The notes below the pieces were generated by a model. That model was not told where the DNA came from. It saw nothing but the letters and a program-made list of their open reading frames with translations, and made no database searches. A stretch of 64,000 bases of DNA from Macrosoma leucophasiata (lineage: Eukaryota > Arthropoda > Insecta > Lepidoptera > Hedylidae), in assembly GCA_036365455.1 (NCBI GenBank), contig JAWQUS010000011.1, positions 4,050,001 to 4,114,000 on the forward strand, read 5' to 3'. The position numbers and the translations under genes are program-made. Within the stretch, counting starts at the first letter, position 1, and each line of letters begins with the position of its first letter. Shown here in pieces: positions 57,601-64,000 of the stretch.

Positions 57601-60600
57601 ACTGTTGACGTAAAATGTACACAAGAATTAGAATGTATGTACTGGTAAATAGGAAAAGCATCTTATATTACTGCAATTTTATTCAGGTATGGGGTAAAAT
57701 CGAATTCAAGCAAGAGATTACATGTTCCATTTCGTTGACATTTTCAATTTTTATCTGCCGCCAAATGGAAGTGTTCAGCACTATCGTGTTCCGGTTAGAT
57801 GGTAATGTATCGCCCCGTAATAATTATCATAGAGACAAAAACTAAGGTCTCAGTTTTGGCAACACATCTACATAATGACTTCTGGTCTATGTAAAGTATA
57901 AAAATAAATTGTGGAACGAACTGCTCTCAGAGGTGTTCCCTCGGTGCTACAATATGGGGTTCTTCAAAAATGGCGTCAAAAGAGTCCTCCAGGGCTGGCA
58001 GCGCGTCGTGATGTTGCAAATGTTCATAGGCGACGGTGACCACTTTCCATCAGGTGGCCCGTCTGTTAGTCTGTCAATCTTCAGACACATTAAAAAAATG
58101 ACTATGGGATTTTTCCATTTTCTGGCACTGCCCAGTACCTCGGAGTTTGGTAATTTGCCCGGAGATGGCAACAGGATTGCCACCTGTTACATGGGCCAAA
58201 ACGTAACCGGCGAATCGTGGGTGTTTGCATGTATGCTTGAATGCATGCATTTACCTCTGCCACCCCCTCGGGGATTACAGGCGTGAAGTAACGTTTTTTA
58301 CGTAGTTACGTATAGGGGAATCGGCGTGCATGTATGAAGAGAATGATGTAGGTAGACGAGGCACGAGAGGTTTGTCAGGATCGGGATATCTGGCGCTCTA
58401 CACTCTCTGCCTACACCGTTAGGGACCTGGCGTGAAGATACATACATACATACGTATAGGGAACCAATGAGAAGGGAGAATTAAGGGAGAGACGTACAGT
58501 GGGGATGCAGGCGAGCCGCGGCGGCGGCGGCGGCGGCGGGCGAGGCGGCGGGCGCGGCGGCCAGGGACGCGAGTGCGGCGGCGGGCGCGCGGGCGGCGTG
58601 CGCCTTGCTGGCGGCGCGCCCGGTCGGCGTCGCGCGGCTGCTGCTGCCGCTGCTGCTCGCCGTCTGCACACACCCACGTGCCACACATAAATATAGGTCG
58701 CGTCAGGTAAAAAGAACGCTGGCGGTCAAGCTGCGCAGTAGACGATTTATCGATCTATTTGGTGGTATGAGGTGCGGCGTTTTCAATCTGCCTACCAATA
58801 CACGAAACCGCAAGCGAAAGCTAGATCAAAACTAAACCAATAGGGCTAGTACTTTCGTGCGCGAGTGTACCGATGCGCGAACACATCCCTTCTACTTTCT
58901 TCCAGCGTTCTTTTTACGTGGCGCGACCTATAACACTCTGAATCACAATCATTAGAATAACGCCCACCTCTAATGAAACGTCTAAAACAAATTAAAGCGA
59001 ATAACAATTGACAATAGGTCCATGTCGATTTACAAACTAAAAAAATATCAAGAACAAAACGAAATATAATATACCAATGTAGGTAAGTATATCAGTATAA
59101 TGTCTCCTTTCCTTTTTTACAATTTGAAAGAGTATGAGGAAAAGAAAAAGATTCTTAATTTTTCATTGGCAGAGTTTCAATGGCCAGGAACGCAGAAACG
59201 CTAGTTGTAAACAAGCTTAACGGCGGCGGCTGCGGCTTAGGTACGACGCACGAAAACCGATGTCCGCCTCCGGGTGACAGATTATATAGCAGGAAAGCTA
59301 GTAAGCCCTCTGAGTAACGGAACACCTGTAAAGCTAGTTAATTTTTGTGGTGATTAGTCATATTATGCTAAGTACGACAACCATCGCCTGGCAAGGATCA
59401 GCTCTGCACTCTCATATCTGTATCGACACCAATACTAAAAATTTCTACCCTTACCGGCGTTCCGTTACACGGAGGATTCACTAATTAGTGAAGTCAGCAG
59501 GAAGGTGTTTGTTGCTATCAGTTCTCTGAGACGGTTACGAAATTTTCTCCCAATCCCCACTAAAATTGCTCTAGCACATTCGTTGCTCTTCCCGATCCTT
59601 GATTATGCTGACATATACTATCTCGATTTATCTCAAGAGCAACTTAACAAACTTGAGCGTCTCCAAAATGTATTTATTCGATTCATATTTGGCCTCCGTA
59701 AATATGATCATATCTCGCAGTTTCATTCAAAGCTCAAGTGGCTCCCAATTTGTCTTCGACGGAATACTCATATTCTTTCTCTTCTGTACTGCGTGCTATT
59801 CAACCCAAATACTCCCAACTATCTAAAAGACCGATTTAGCTACTTATATTCCTCATATCCCCTCACTCTACGATCCTCCACTAATCTGCGACTATTTAGT
59901 CGCTCCCTCGCATGCCACCTCCTTTACTATTGAAGCCGTTCGGTTATGGAATTCCTTACCCATTGGTGTTCGTCAGTCTGATACTATTGATAATTTTAAA
60001 TTGTCGATAAAACAGTTCTATTTATCCGTTTGATCAATTAAGTGTGACTTTTTGTCCGTTCAATTTATTGTTATCTCTCTTTTTTGCTTTACATAGTTGA
60101 CATACATGTTATAGAATTAAATGTTAGTTTAGTTAATGTCTTATTTAGTATACCCCACTCTGATGTATTTCTTGTCATCTGTTCTTAGTAGTGGTTGCCT
60201 GGAAGAAATCGCTGCTGAGCGATAAGGCCGCCATTTGTACTGTACTTTCTTTTGTGTCTTTGTATTGTCTATGTATTCAAATGGTGTACAATAAAGAATA
60301 TTGTATTGTATTGTAGCTCTTATGAGTGCGCTCATCGAATCCCTGACACCAATATATTACTATGTTTTTGTTCGTACCTTGGCGGGCGGCTTGGCGGGCT
60401 TGGCGGCGGGCGGCGGCGGCGGCTGCGGCGCGGCGTGGGCGGCGTGAGGGGCGCGAGCGCGCGGCAGCAGCAGCGCTATGTCCGCTTCGGGGTCGCGGAT
60501 CATGGCCGCGATCAGGTTCGCCGCCTGCTTCGTCGCCTCCGCTGAACCCCTGACATAAATATACAACAGTTAAACATCGATATAATTATATGAAAAAACC

Positions 60601-61893
60601 GACTGAGTTTCCGTCAAATTTGAAGAGGCCATGCATGTCCAAGGTGACAATTAGGACAAGGACATACTTGAAAATGATAATGGGCTCTCCCTGGTTCTCG
60701 GTTTGGGCGCCGGTGGCAGAGTGGAAGGGTTTTGGAGTCTAACTGGGTGTCCTGCGTGGGCGACGAATACGGCGCGATGCAGCGATCAACTCAATGGTAG
60801 ACCCAGCCGTAAGCTGGGTCCACCTGTATGCCAGTCTGCGACGAGACGCGACGTAACGTGTACTTGTTTTAGGGCGACCAGACACGTTGCCACGAACTAC
60901 GAAATGGTTGACTCAAAAGCGTTGATCGCCACATTGCACTTGTAAAGGCAGTTGTGGGATAAAATGGATTGTTTTCTTTCTATGTTTTTACAATTTTTTT
61001 TTACAGTGTTCACCGAATTTCTCTATTCATGATCACGTAAGAAATTTGACGCATATAGAATCGCGTCGCATTGCATCGTGCCGTGTCGCTTAGCGTCACG
61101 TCGTAATTATCGCTCAAACACGACACTGCGTAACGCATAAGGGCGACGAGGGAACCAGTACAGTAGGAGTATGGTACGGTGACGTACTTGATGGTGATGA
61201 TGCGCTCGCCCTGGCCCTTGGTCTGCTTGTCGACCTCGATGTGGGCGCCGGTGGCGGAGCGGATGGCGTTGATGTTGGTGCCGGCGCGCCCGATCACGCG
61301 CGAGATCGCGTGCGACGCCACTGACACTTTCTTGCATCTGCGTACAGAAACACTTACAAGTTATATACCTAAATTGAGATAAAAACATCTTACATTTCAA
61401 ACTAGATAACTCATTGTTCGTGTCGGTTAAGGAGTCTTTATATGTCACAAAATAATAATTTAGCAAGTTCTGCATTAGTATACTTTTCTATAAGTCCACA
61501 AAAATTTGATATGGACAAAAGTCAATATACATAGTTTCCCAATTTCCTACTACATAAAACATTATACAGTGGAAAACACTATAAATTGGACTAACTGTAT
61601 TAATATTGCAACAATCATTATGGGATTGAAAAATATACATAGTGCAAAAATAATTACAAGACATTCAAATGGTCCATTTACACAGCATTCATGATTAAAA
61701 GTAAATTGTTATCATATGATATAGGATTAAACAGATGACAATAGAGAAGAGGCTGAAGAAGGTGACATACCCGGGGTCGGCGGTGGAGAGGGTCTGCACG
61801 CTGGACTTGCGCACCACCTCCTTCCAGCCGTCTTCGCGTCGTCCGCCCACACATCCGCCCTTCGGCGACGTGCTCTTGCCGTCCATGTCCCAC
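48566..61893 (-). CDS. mask: Mask (ankyrin-repeat/single KH-domain protein), 3' fifteen exons
   Basis: Mask (human ANKHD1/ANKRD17) is a large ankyrin-repeat protein with one KH domain; in Drosophila it acts as a cofactor of Yorkie in Hippo signalling and affects receptor tyrosine kinase and JAK-STAT output. Only the 3' part is here. Fifteen exons join in phase for 774 residues and a stop. The KH domain spans exons 1-3 of this set: CKKVSVASHAISRVIGRAGT has the GXXG loop G-R-A-G, followed by GAHIEVDKQTKGQGERIIT and GSAEATKQAANLIAAMIRDP. After it comes a Pro/Ala/Gly/His-rich tail with ANKHD1-like patches NKAPGYR, RPIGTERAWK and QQTWSKW. Early exons carrying the ankyrin repeats lie to the right of 64000. 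Most exons are very GC-rich at third positions. Exon order rests on phase and homology; alternative exons are possible. Confidence 0.9.
48690..48975 (-). mobile_element. tRNA-derived SINE, second type, in last mask intron
   Basis: On the minus strand the head reads ctcggtagcctagtggtagc (A box) and ggtcctgggttcgattcccg (B box), followed by tttccattttctgg and ending ctttgggg-type ccccttcggggattacaggc. 3' relatives lie at 58047-58290 and 18400-18490. Confidence 0.85.
48988..49203 (+). mobile_element. MITE, 'ccgattgtc' family, full copy
   Basis: Ends are inverted: agaaatattgcacatgg at the left and gatgtgcaatatttc at the right. It is about 215 bp and non-coding, the best copy of the family in the window. 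Confidence 0.8.
49544..49714 (-). CDS. mask: mask exon (penultimate), Val-Gly repeat
   Basis: 57 codons, phase 0: QTVSGMSNVGVGEGAYGVGV then ATAAALSLMHALPLHYLPPD and WDHPQHAADKQ. Acceptor gatccgcag, donor cag|gtaacg. Confidence 0.82.
49861..49922 (-). mobile_element. Family V 3' end, inverted
   Basis: This is the reverse complement of the last ~62 bases of family V, including the poly(A) (seen as a T run at 49861). It lies head-to-head with the next copy. Confidence 0.75.
49931..50166 (+). mobile_element. Family V repeat in mask intron
   Basis: It begins within the family (attacctaatatacgccgct) and runs to tgcttgtttgccacttatat and an A run. Together with 49861-49922 it forms an inverted pair. 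Confidence 0.8.
50641..50847 (-). CDS. mask: mask exon, Val-Gly repeat and PIGTER motif
   Basis: 69 codons, phase 0: SLLERGVSVNSGSSG, five Val-Gly repeats, WGEEEERKPRPIGTERAWKL, then DDWGHPHAPHHHVPDHDRYQ. PIGTER is shared with the ANKHD1 tail. Acceptor gctctcag, donor cag|gtgagc. Confidence 0.87.
51280..51385 (+). mobile_element. LINE 3'-end fragment
   Basis: aggttgcctggcagaaatcg, then gcgataaggccacctactgt and aaataaat-type tail; same 3' end as 60190-60316. Confidence 0.75.
51581..51700 (-). CDS. mask: mask exon, His-Pro repeat
   Basis: 40 codons, phase 0: QLFAGSSAGSLSSLLSYQAP, PAKMPP, then four HHP units ending YQ. Acceptor gttgcag, donor cag|gtgacc. Confidence 0.83.
52024..52331 (+). mobile_element. 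Unclassified intronic repeat, copy 1
   Basis: About 310 bp sharing atattgccagtgtc-agtaaaac, tattctatt-cac-tatacacgg and aataaaataagagcaccaca with 52976-53345. No frame inside; no obvious terminal inverted repeats. It ends about 30 bases from the exon 52362-52535 donor. Confidence 0.7.
52362..52535 (-). CDS. mask: mask exon, Val-Gly repeat
   Basis: 58 codons, phase 0: QQVSMASASGVNMGGGSLGL, then YVGVGVGVEGVSRLNPRAPD and QRHPLLHPHNKHGAQ. Acceptor atattgcag, donor cag|gtacgt. Confidence 0.85.
52976..53345 (+). mobile_element. Unclassified intronic repeat, copy 2
   Basis: Direct copy of 52024-52331 with an expanded cagtcagtca segment near 53065-53110. The two copies bracket one exon. Confidence 0.7.
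53490..53600 (-). mobile_element. tRNA-like SINE head
   Basis: On the minus strand tcggtagcttagtggtaaag resembles a tRNA A box with the start of the acceptor stem, and ggttatcctgaggtcgcag stands where a B box should be but is degraded. A similar minus-strand block is at about 42212-42262 (gcgagactcgaactcgcgac). Neither folds into a complete tRNA. Confidence 0.5.
53769..53857 (-). CDS. mask: mask exon, AT-rich, conserved-looking
   Basis: Completes Gly, then 29 codons: NTVNTMDMSGLSRNGPIYQD, NSRNGHNMM. Acceptor ttttttcag, donor atg|gtaagt; phase 1 in, 0 out. Third positions are AT-rich and the sequence is not low-complexity, in contrast with its neighbours. Confidence 0.83.
53972..54255 (+). 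mobile_element. Family V repeat in mask intron
   Basis: Full-length copy, actggtggtagagctccagt to gtttgccacttccattacat and an A run. It lies antisense to mask, its tail about 30 bases downstream of the next exon's donor (54286). Confidence 0.87.
54286..54553 (-). CDS. mask: mask exon, poly-Gly and His/Pro/Gln-rich
   Basis: 89 codons plus one base: VDANKAPGYR, a Gly run, CSPCSRTSSHGSTPPPAPPP, QPMPIGPPHQHPPHAAHAP and HQLQAAAMG. NKAPGYR corresponds to the ANKHD1 patch SKAPGF. Acceptor cgtgcag, donor atgg|gtgagc, phase 0 in, 1 out. A long open frame on the other strand is a by-product of its GC content. Confidence 0.88.
54601..55107. mobile_element. MITE with nested hairpins in mask intron
   Basis: Ends gccccgttcggg at the left and aatgcgacggggc at the right are short inverted repeats. 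Inside are a perfect 15-bp hairpin (54657-54671 with 54683-54697) and a 19-bp hairpin with one mismatch (54961-54979 with 54991-55009). No coding frame. Confidence 0.6.
55398..55535 (-). CDS. mask: mask exon
   Basis: 46 codons, phase 0: CSGSGNAGAGSSGGGAQEYS, LFKDLSVGGGMWGAPDHHN and VDPLPPQ. Acceptor gtcccacag, donor cag|gtgagc. Confidence 0.85.
56010..56099 (-). CDS. mask: mask exon, AT-rich
   Basis: 30 codons, phase 0: LSPDNSSSWSANEENPVNAT, SALHINTTPQ. Acceptor ttctttacag, donor cag|gtgaag. Like 53769-53857 it is AT-rich at third positions and not low-complexity. Confidence 0.82.
56481..56723 (-). CDS. mask: mask exon
   Basis: 81 codons, phase 0: PAAASSPATSSSSASGGCAS, PLKCARDSPPAPSLPTLPS, then LTMATLPNLPLGGLPAHPAH and HKDEDRQRNIDTLQ. 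Acceptor tttcgccag, donor cag|gttact. Longer frames in the other phases are shadows. Confidence 0.82.
57040..57422 (-). repeat. Minisatellite-like degenerate copies of a mask exon end
   Basis: Roughly 60-70-bp units resemble the 3' end and donor of the exon ending at 57423: gcgcttgtcgagcggcggcg followed by gtgagct and cgacactcac recur near 57118, 57165, 57260, 57310 and 57370 with many changes. Several units keep a ggtgagtgtc donor-like sequence on the minus strand. Confidence 0.65.
57423..57601 (-). CDS. mask: mask exon
   Basis: Completes Leu, then 59 codons: ASEKRASSAGIVSSSGSGAL, KAALSYTGAIVGRTHTFAAK and LTATPPAPPTPPLDKRPPA. Acceptor gtcaacag, donor gcg|gtgagt; phase 1 in, 0 out. Several near-copies of its 3' end lie just downstream, so the donor choice carries some doubt. 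Confidence 0.78.
57757..57900 (+). mobile_element. Family V fragment, diverged
   Basis: ctgccgccaaatggaagtgt through tggcaacacatctacat; both ends are missing. Confidence 0.6.
58047..58455 (+). mobile_element. SINE 3' part followed by RTE tail
   Basis: 58047-58290 carries the second SINE type in the plus orientation (gggatttttccattttctgg, tcggagtttggtaatttgcc, ctcggggattacaggcgtga). An RTE LINE tail (58319-58455: ggcgtgcatgtatgaagaga to gggacctggcgtgaagatac with a cata run) follows about 25 bases later. Confidence 0.8.
58498..58663 (-). CDS. mask: mask exon, poly-Ala
   Basis: 55 codons plus one base: TASSSGSSSRATPTGRAASK, AHAARAPAAALASLAAAPAA, then an Ala run and RLHPH. Acceptor tgtgtgcag, donor cact|gtacgt; phase 0 in, 1 out. 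Two other frames are open throughout because of GC content; this one is chosen by phase. Confidence 0.78.
58696..58928. mobile_element. Tc1/mariner-like MITE
   Basis: Inverted ends of about 30 bp: ggtcgcgtcaggtaaaaaga at the left and tctttttacgtggcgcgacc at the right, with tata on both sides, fitting a TA target duplication. It is non-coding inside and about 30 bases upstream of a mask splice acceptor. Confidence 0.75.
59505..60316 (+). pseudogene. 5'-truncated LINE, RT C-terminus and 3' UTR
   Basis: A plus-strand frame (59505-59933) encodes FVAISSLRRLRNFLPIPTKI, HSLLFPILDYADIYYLDLSQ and LKWLPICLRRNTHILSLLYC, close to the C-terminal part of the element at 11366-13435. It breaks after HLLYY, and the 3' UTR continues to tggttgcctggaagaaatcg, gcgataaggccgccatttgt and caataaagaatattg with a tattg run. 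Confidence 0.85.
60378..60549 (-). CDS. mask: mask exon, end of KH domain
   Basis: Completes the Lys of ITIK, then 57 codons: GSAEATKQAANLIAAMIRDP, EADIALLLPRA and a Pro/Ala-rich tail ending PAK. The first 30 residues are the last KH helix and following conserved segment. Acceptor tatgtcag, donor aag|gtacga. Confidence 0.92.
60668..60735 (-). pseudogene. Decayed duplicate of the mask KH exon, 3' half
   Basis: On the minus strand this reads HSATGAQTENQGEPIIIFK, a shortened copy of RSATGAHIEV then GQGERIITIK from the real exon (61188-61337), with about six codons deleted. The donor ttcaa|gtatgt sits at the same phase as the real one. The 5' half and acceptor are not recognisable. Confidence 0.7.
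61188..61337 (-). CDS. mask: mask exon, KH core with GXXG loop
   Basis: Completes Gly, then CKKVSVASHAISRVIGRAGT, NINAIRSATGAHIEVDKQTK and GQGERIITI, with Lys split at the donor atcaa|gtacgt. G-R-A-G is the RNA-contacting GXXG loop. Acceptor tgtacgcag; phase 2 on both sides. Confidence 0.95.
61771..61893 (-). CDS. mask: mask exon upstream of KH
   Basis: 40 whole codons: WDMDGKSTSPKGGCVGGRRE, DGWKEVVRKSSVQTLSTADP, plus the first two bases of Gly. WKEVVRKS matches the region just before the KH domain in mask/ANKHD1. Acceptor gtgtgcag, donor ccccgg|gtatgt. QTLSTADPG sits between this and the KH start. Confidence 0.9.
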
Positions 61894-64000
61894 CTGCACA
61901 CATACACACACAGCGCTCAGACATACTGCTCCGATGCCGGTTGACCGGTCGTTCGAACTAAAGCCTGGTCCTCACGGAAGCGACTTAATTATTGTCAGTC
62001 CTTTGTAGCCGAATTAGAAAATCAAGCAAATAGACACTAAAACACAGGTAAACACATCTCCTGTAAAATAAATAATGATAAATCGCTATCATGTAGACAC
62101 AACGATTCACCATCGACTAAAATCGCTGCATGTGGACCCAGCCTAACGAGCCTGCCTATAGCCCTCACATCTATAGTACAGTAGGCGCAAAATTGATTGC
62201 GTCCGTGAAGTTAGCTCCATTGCTGCGAATATATCCATTTTATGGTATAGAAGGGCTACGCGAGAAGGAAAATATTTCAGTAGTTCGCATTCAACATCGA
62301 AACTTGCTCTCTTTTTCGTTTGTATCGTCGTCGCGCGCTAAAAATACTGGCGCAATGTATACGCAGGCAACTTCACTCAGAGGCATTTAAGTTTTGCATG
62401 TACTGTAAGTACCGTTATAAGTCTAAACTTTCATAGGCAGTACAAGTACCGGCACGGACCTTAAGCCTCGTACGAGTGGGGATTGTTTGAGTGTTGTTCA
62501 CTTATTCTCAAATTAAATCTTCACTTATTAGTCGAGAAACATGTACAGTGAGAGCAAAGAACAAACCAGGATTGGCGGATATGAAACGTCACATGATGCA
62601 TAACATTCCTCAACCTATGTGCCTTACATAATATTACCAAAGAAATCCACTTCCACGCAGGTGAAAGTTAGTGTTTAAGATCCGTGCGGATAAATTAACA
62701 AAATTGTATAAATATTATAAATAATGAGCTGACAAATTACAGACATATACCACCAACGGGGTTGAACCTGCGACGCCGTATTACATCATAATATTTACAA
62801 AGAAGTAAAGTGACTATTTTAGATGTATATTTTTTGGAAGTAGAAATTGTTTTCACAAAGGAACTCAGCCAAAATGGTACATAGATTGTACATGAACAAA
62901 TACTTTACATAAAATTTGTGCGCATAGAGCTGTAAATTTTTCAGTATAATATTATACTGAAAACCACCAAAAAAGTATTTAAAACAGTTTTTGAAAAAAT
63001 CTGTACTTTTGATATTTATGATACAGATACAGATAATTTATTGATAACATGTTAAGTTACATGTCAGGTTGTGCGTTACATTTTTATAATTATTAAAACA
63101 ACACAATTACATTTATTTTGTCTTACGCATACTACGTTTTTCCATGTCTTAATGTAATCAAAATTTATATTTATATGTAGCATTAATAATTAGAAAGAAT
63201 AAGTAAATTAATTGGCAATAATGATAGTCAAAGATTAATTGATTAATTGTAATTATAAGTATTTAAATAAGTCAATATTATATTTAAAATTTATGAAATG
63301 TATTAATTAACAATTTGCGATTCATAAAATTCTTTTAGTGAGTAAAAAGACTTGTCAGTGAGCCACTTCCTCAATCTATTTTTAAATATAGTAGTGGAGT
63401 TTGCATTTTTCTTTATTGTGTCCGGCAGCCCGTTATATACTAAGGGGCCCATTATGTACACGGACCTCTCCGATTTGCGAAGCTTATGTTCAGGTATAGC
63501 GAGGAGTTGGGCGCGCTTATTACTACGGAGCATATAAAAAGATGGATTAACGCCTCTCGTTTTAAATATGTTTATATTTTCTTGGGTGAACAAAGCCATT
63601 TGGTATGATGGCGTATAAAGGAACGTAACGAAATGTAATGGCGTAGGATATAATTATTGTATCAGAAAGTATCGATTAATCATATTAAAAAAAAATCGGT
63701 TACATAATAAATAGAAAAGTAAGTGAAAGTACACGTTAGATTTCATTTTAATTTACCAACAACCAGATGAGGATTTACTGAAATACATTCATTTAGGTTT
63801 TAAAATCAACACAAAAGACTAAGTGACCCGATCAATGGATCGATATTCTTAAACATCGATAATTTGTGACAGCCGCCTATGTTGCCACATCCTTTTTTGA
63901 CGCTTTGATATGTCACCTCATGTCTGTCACGTCATTGATGATTGACGTCACGTCATTCACTTGGCGTTCTGTGACTTCTCTGTGTTTTGACTACTGGCTT
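61894..64000. other. mask intron or upstream flank, no exon seen
   Basis: No further mask exon is recognisable up to the window edge. The stretch holds a decayed tRNA-like scrap near 62755-62790, a 20-bp-scale hairpin near 62945-62960, the LINE 3' end at 63015-63610 and a cluster of TGACGTCA-like motifs at 63880-63960. Confidence 0.55.
63015..63610 (-). pseudogene. LINE 3' end, RT C-terminus
   Basis: The minus-strand frame 63303-63599 encodes TRGVNPSFYMLRSNKRAQLL, YIMGPLVYNGLPDTIKKNA and FKNRLRKWLTDKSFYSLKEF, the C-terminal domain of a non-LTR RT. The 3' UTR runs down to a ctgtat-type microsatellite at about 63015-63040. Severely 5'-truncated. Confidence 0.8.

Noticed and set aside
58411..58688. 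Alternative Arg/Pro-rich frames for the mask poly-Ala exon
   Set aside because: All three minus-strand frames are open. Only the poly-Ala frame joins in phase with the KH-side exon (phase 0) and the next exon (phase 1).

Overview
This window looks like nuclear DNA from a moth or butterfly. The evidence is AT-rich introns and intergenic DNA, small GC-rich exons with GT-AG splice sites, tRNA-derived SINEs, RTE-type LINE tails ending in (CATA)n, LINE 3' ends containing the 'gcctggaagaaatcgct' block common in Lepidoptera, and many small foldback and MITE elements. No prokaryotic operon, CRISPR array, rRNA gene or intact tRNA gene is visible.

Two real genes can be reconstructed, and they converge tail to tail. 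(1) A complete seven-exon gene on the plus strand, 35232-45213, encodes LDL-receptor-associated protein (RAP, LRPAP1). It has 354 codons against about 357 in human, with a signal peptide, three RAP domains and a C-terminal ER-retention tail HTEL. (2) The 3' part of mask (ANKHD1/ANKRD17 family) lies on the minus strand, 61893-48566. I join 15 phase-compatible exons encoding 774 residues: the single KH domain and the long low-complexity C-terminal tail. The ankyrin-repeat exons must lie beyond the right edge. The two genes are unrelated in function (secretory-pathway chaperone against RNA-binding/Hippo cofactor); about 1.3-3 kb separates their likely 3' ends.

Layout: 1-35 kb is a gene-poor, transposon-rich stretch. 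It holds a large foldback element with an inverted 163-bp tandem array (4.2-7.9 kb), a decayed non-LTR retrotransposon with reverse-transcriptase motifs (11.4-13.4 kb), another with a nested insertion (33.1-34.7 kb), tRNA-derived SINEs, and many copies of a ~285-bp poly(A)-tailed family called 'family V' here. Two CpG-richer islands (about 23.8-24.2 kb and 28.4-28.7 kb) are possible promoters or first exons of genes not otherwise visible. 35-45 kb is LRPAP1, with transposon-filled introns. 46.6-48 kb is the intergenic gap. 48.5-61.9 kb is mask, with elements packed close to several splice sites. 62-64 kb is upstream intron or flank with a LINE 3' end.

The points most worth a second look are: the foldback element with its expanded inverted array and a truncated endonuclease-bearing LINE inside it; a decayed duplicate of the mask KH exon that keeps its reading frame and splice donor; a minisatellite-like series of degenerate copies of another mask exon's 3' end and donor; a perfect 51-bp palindrome in LRPAP1 intron 3; and recurrent Val-Gly (GTGGGC) repeats in three separate mask exons. 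All exon boundaries were read by eye from splice consensus and phase. None has been checked against transcripts.
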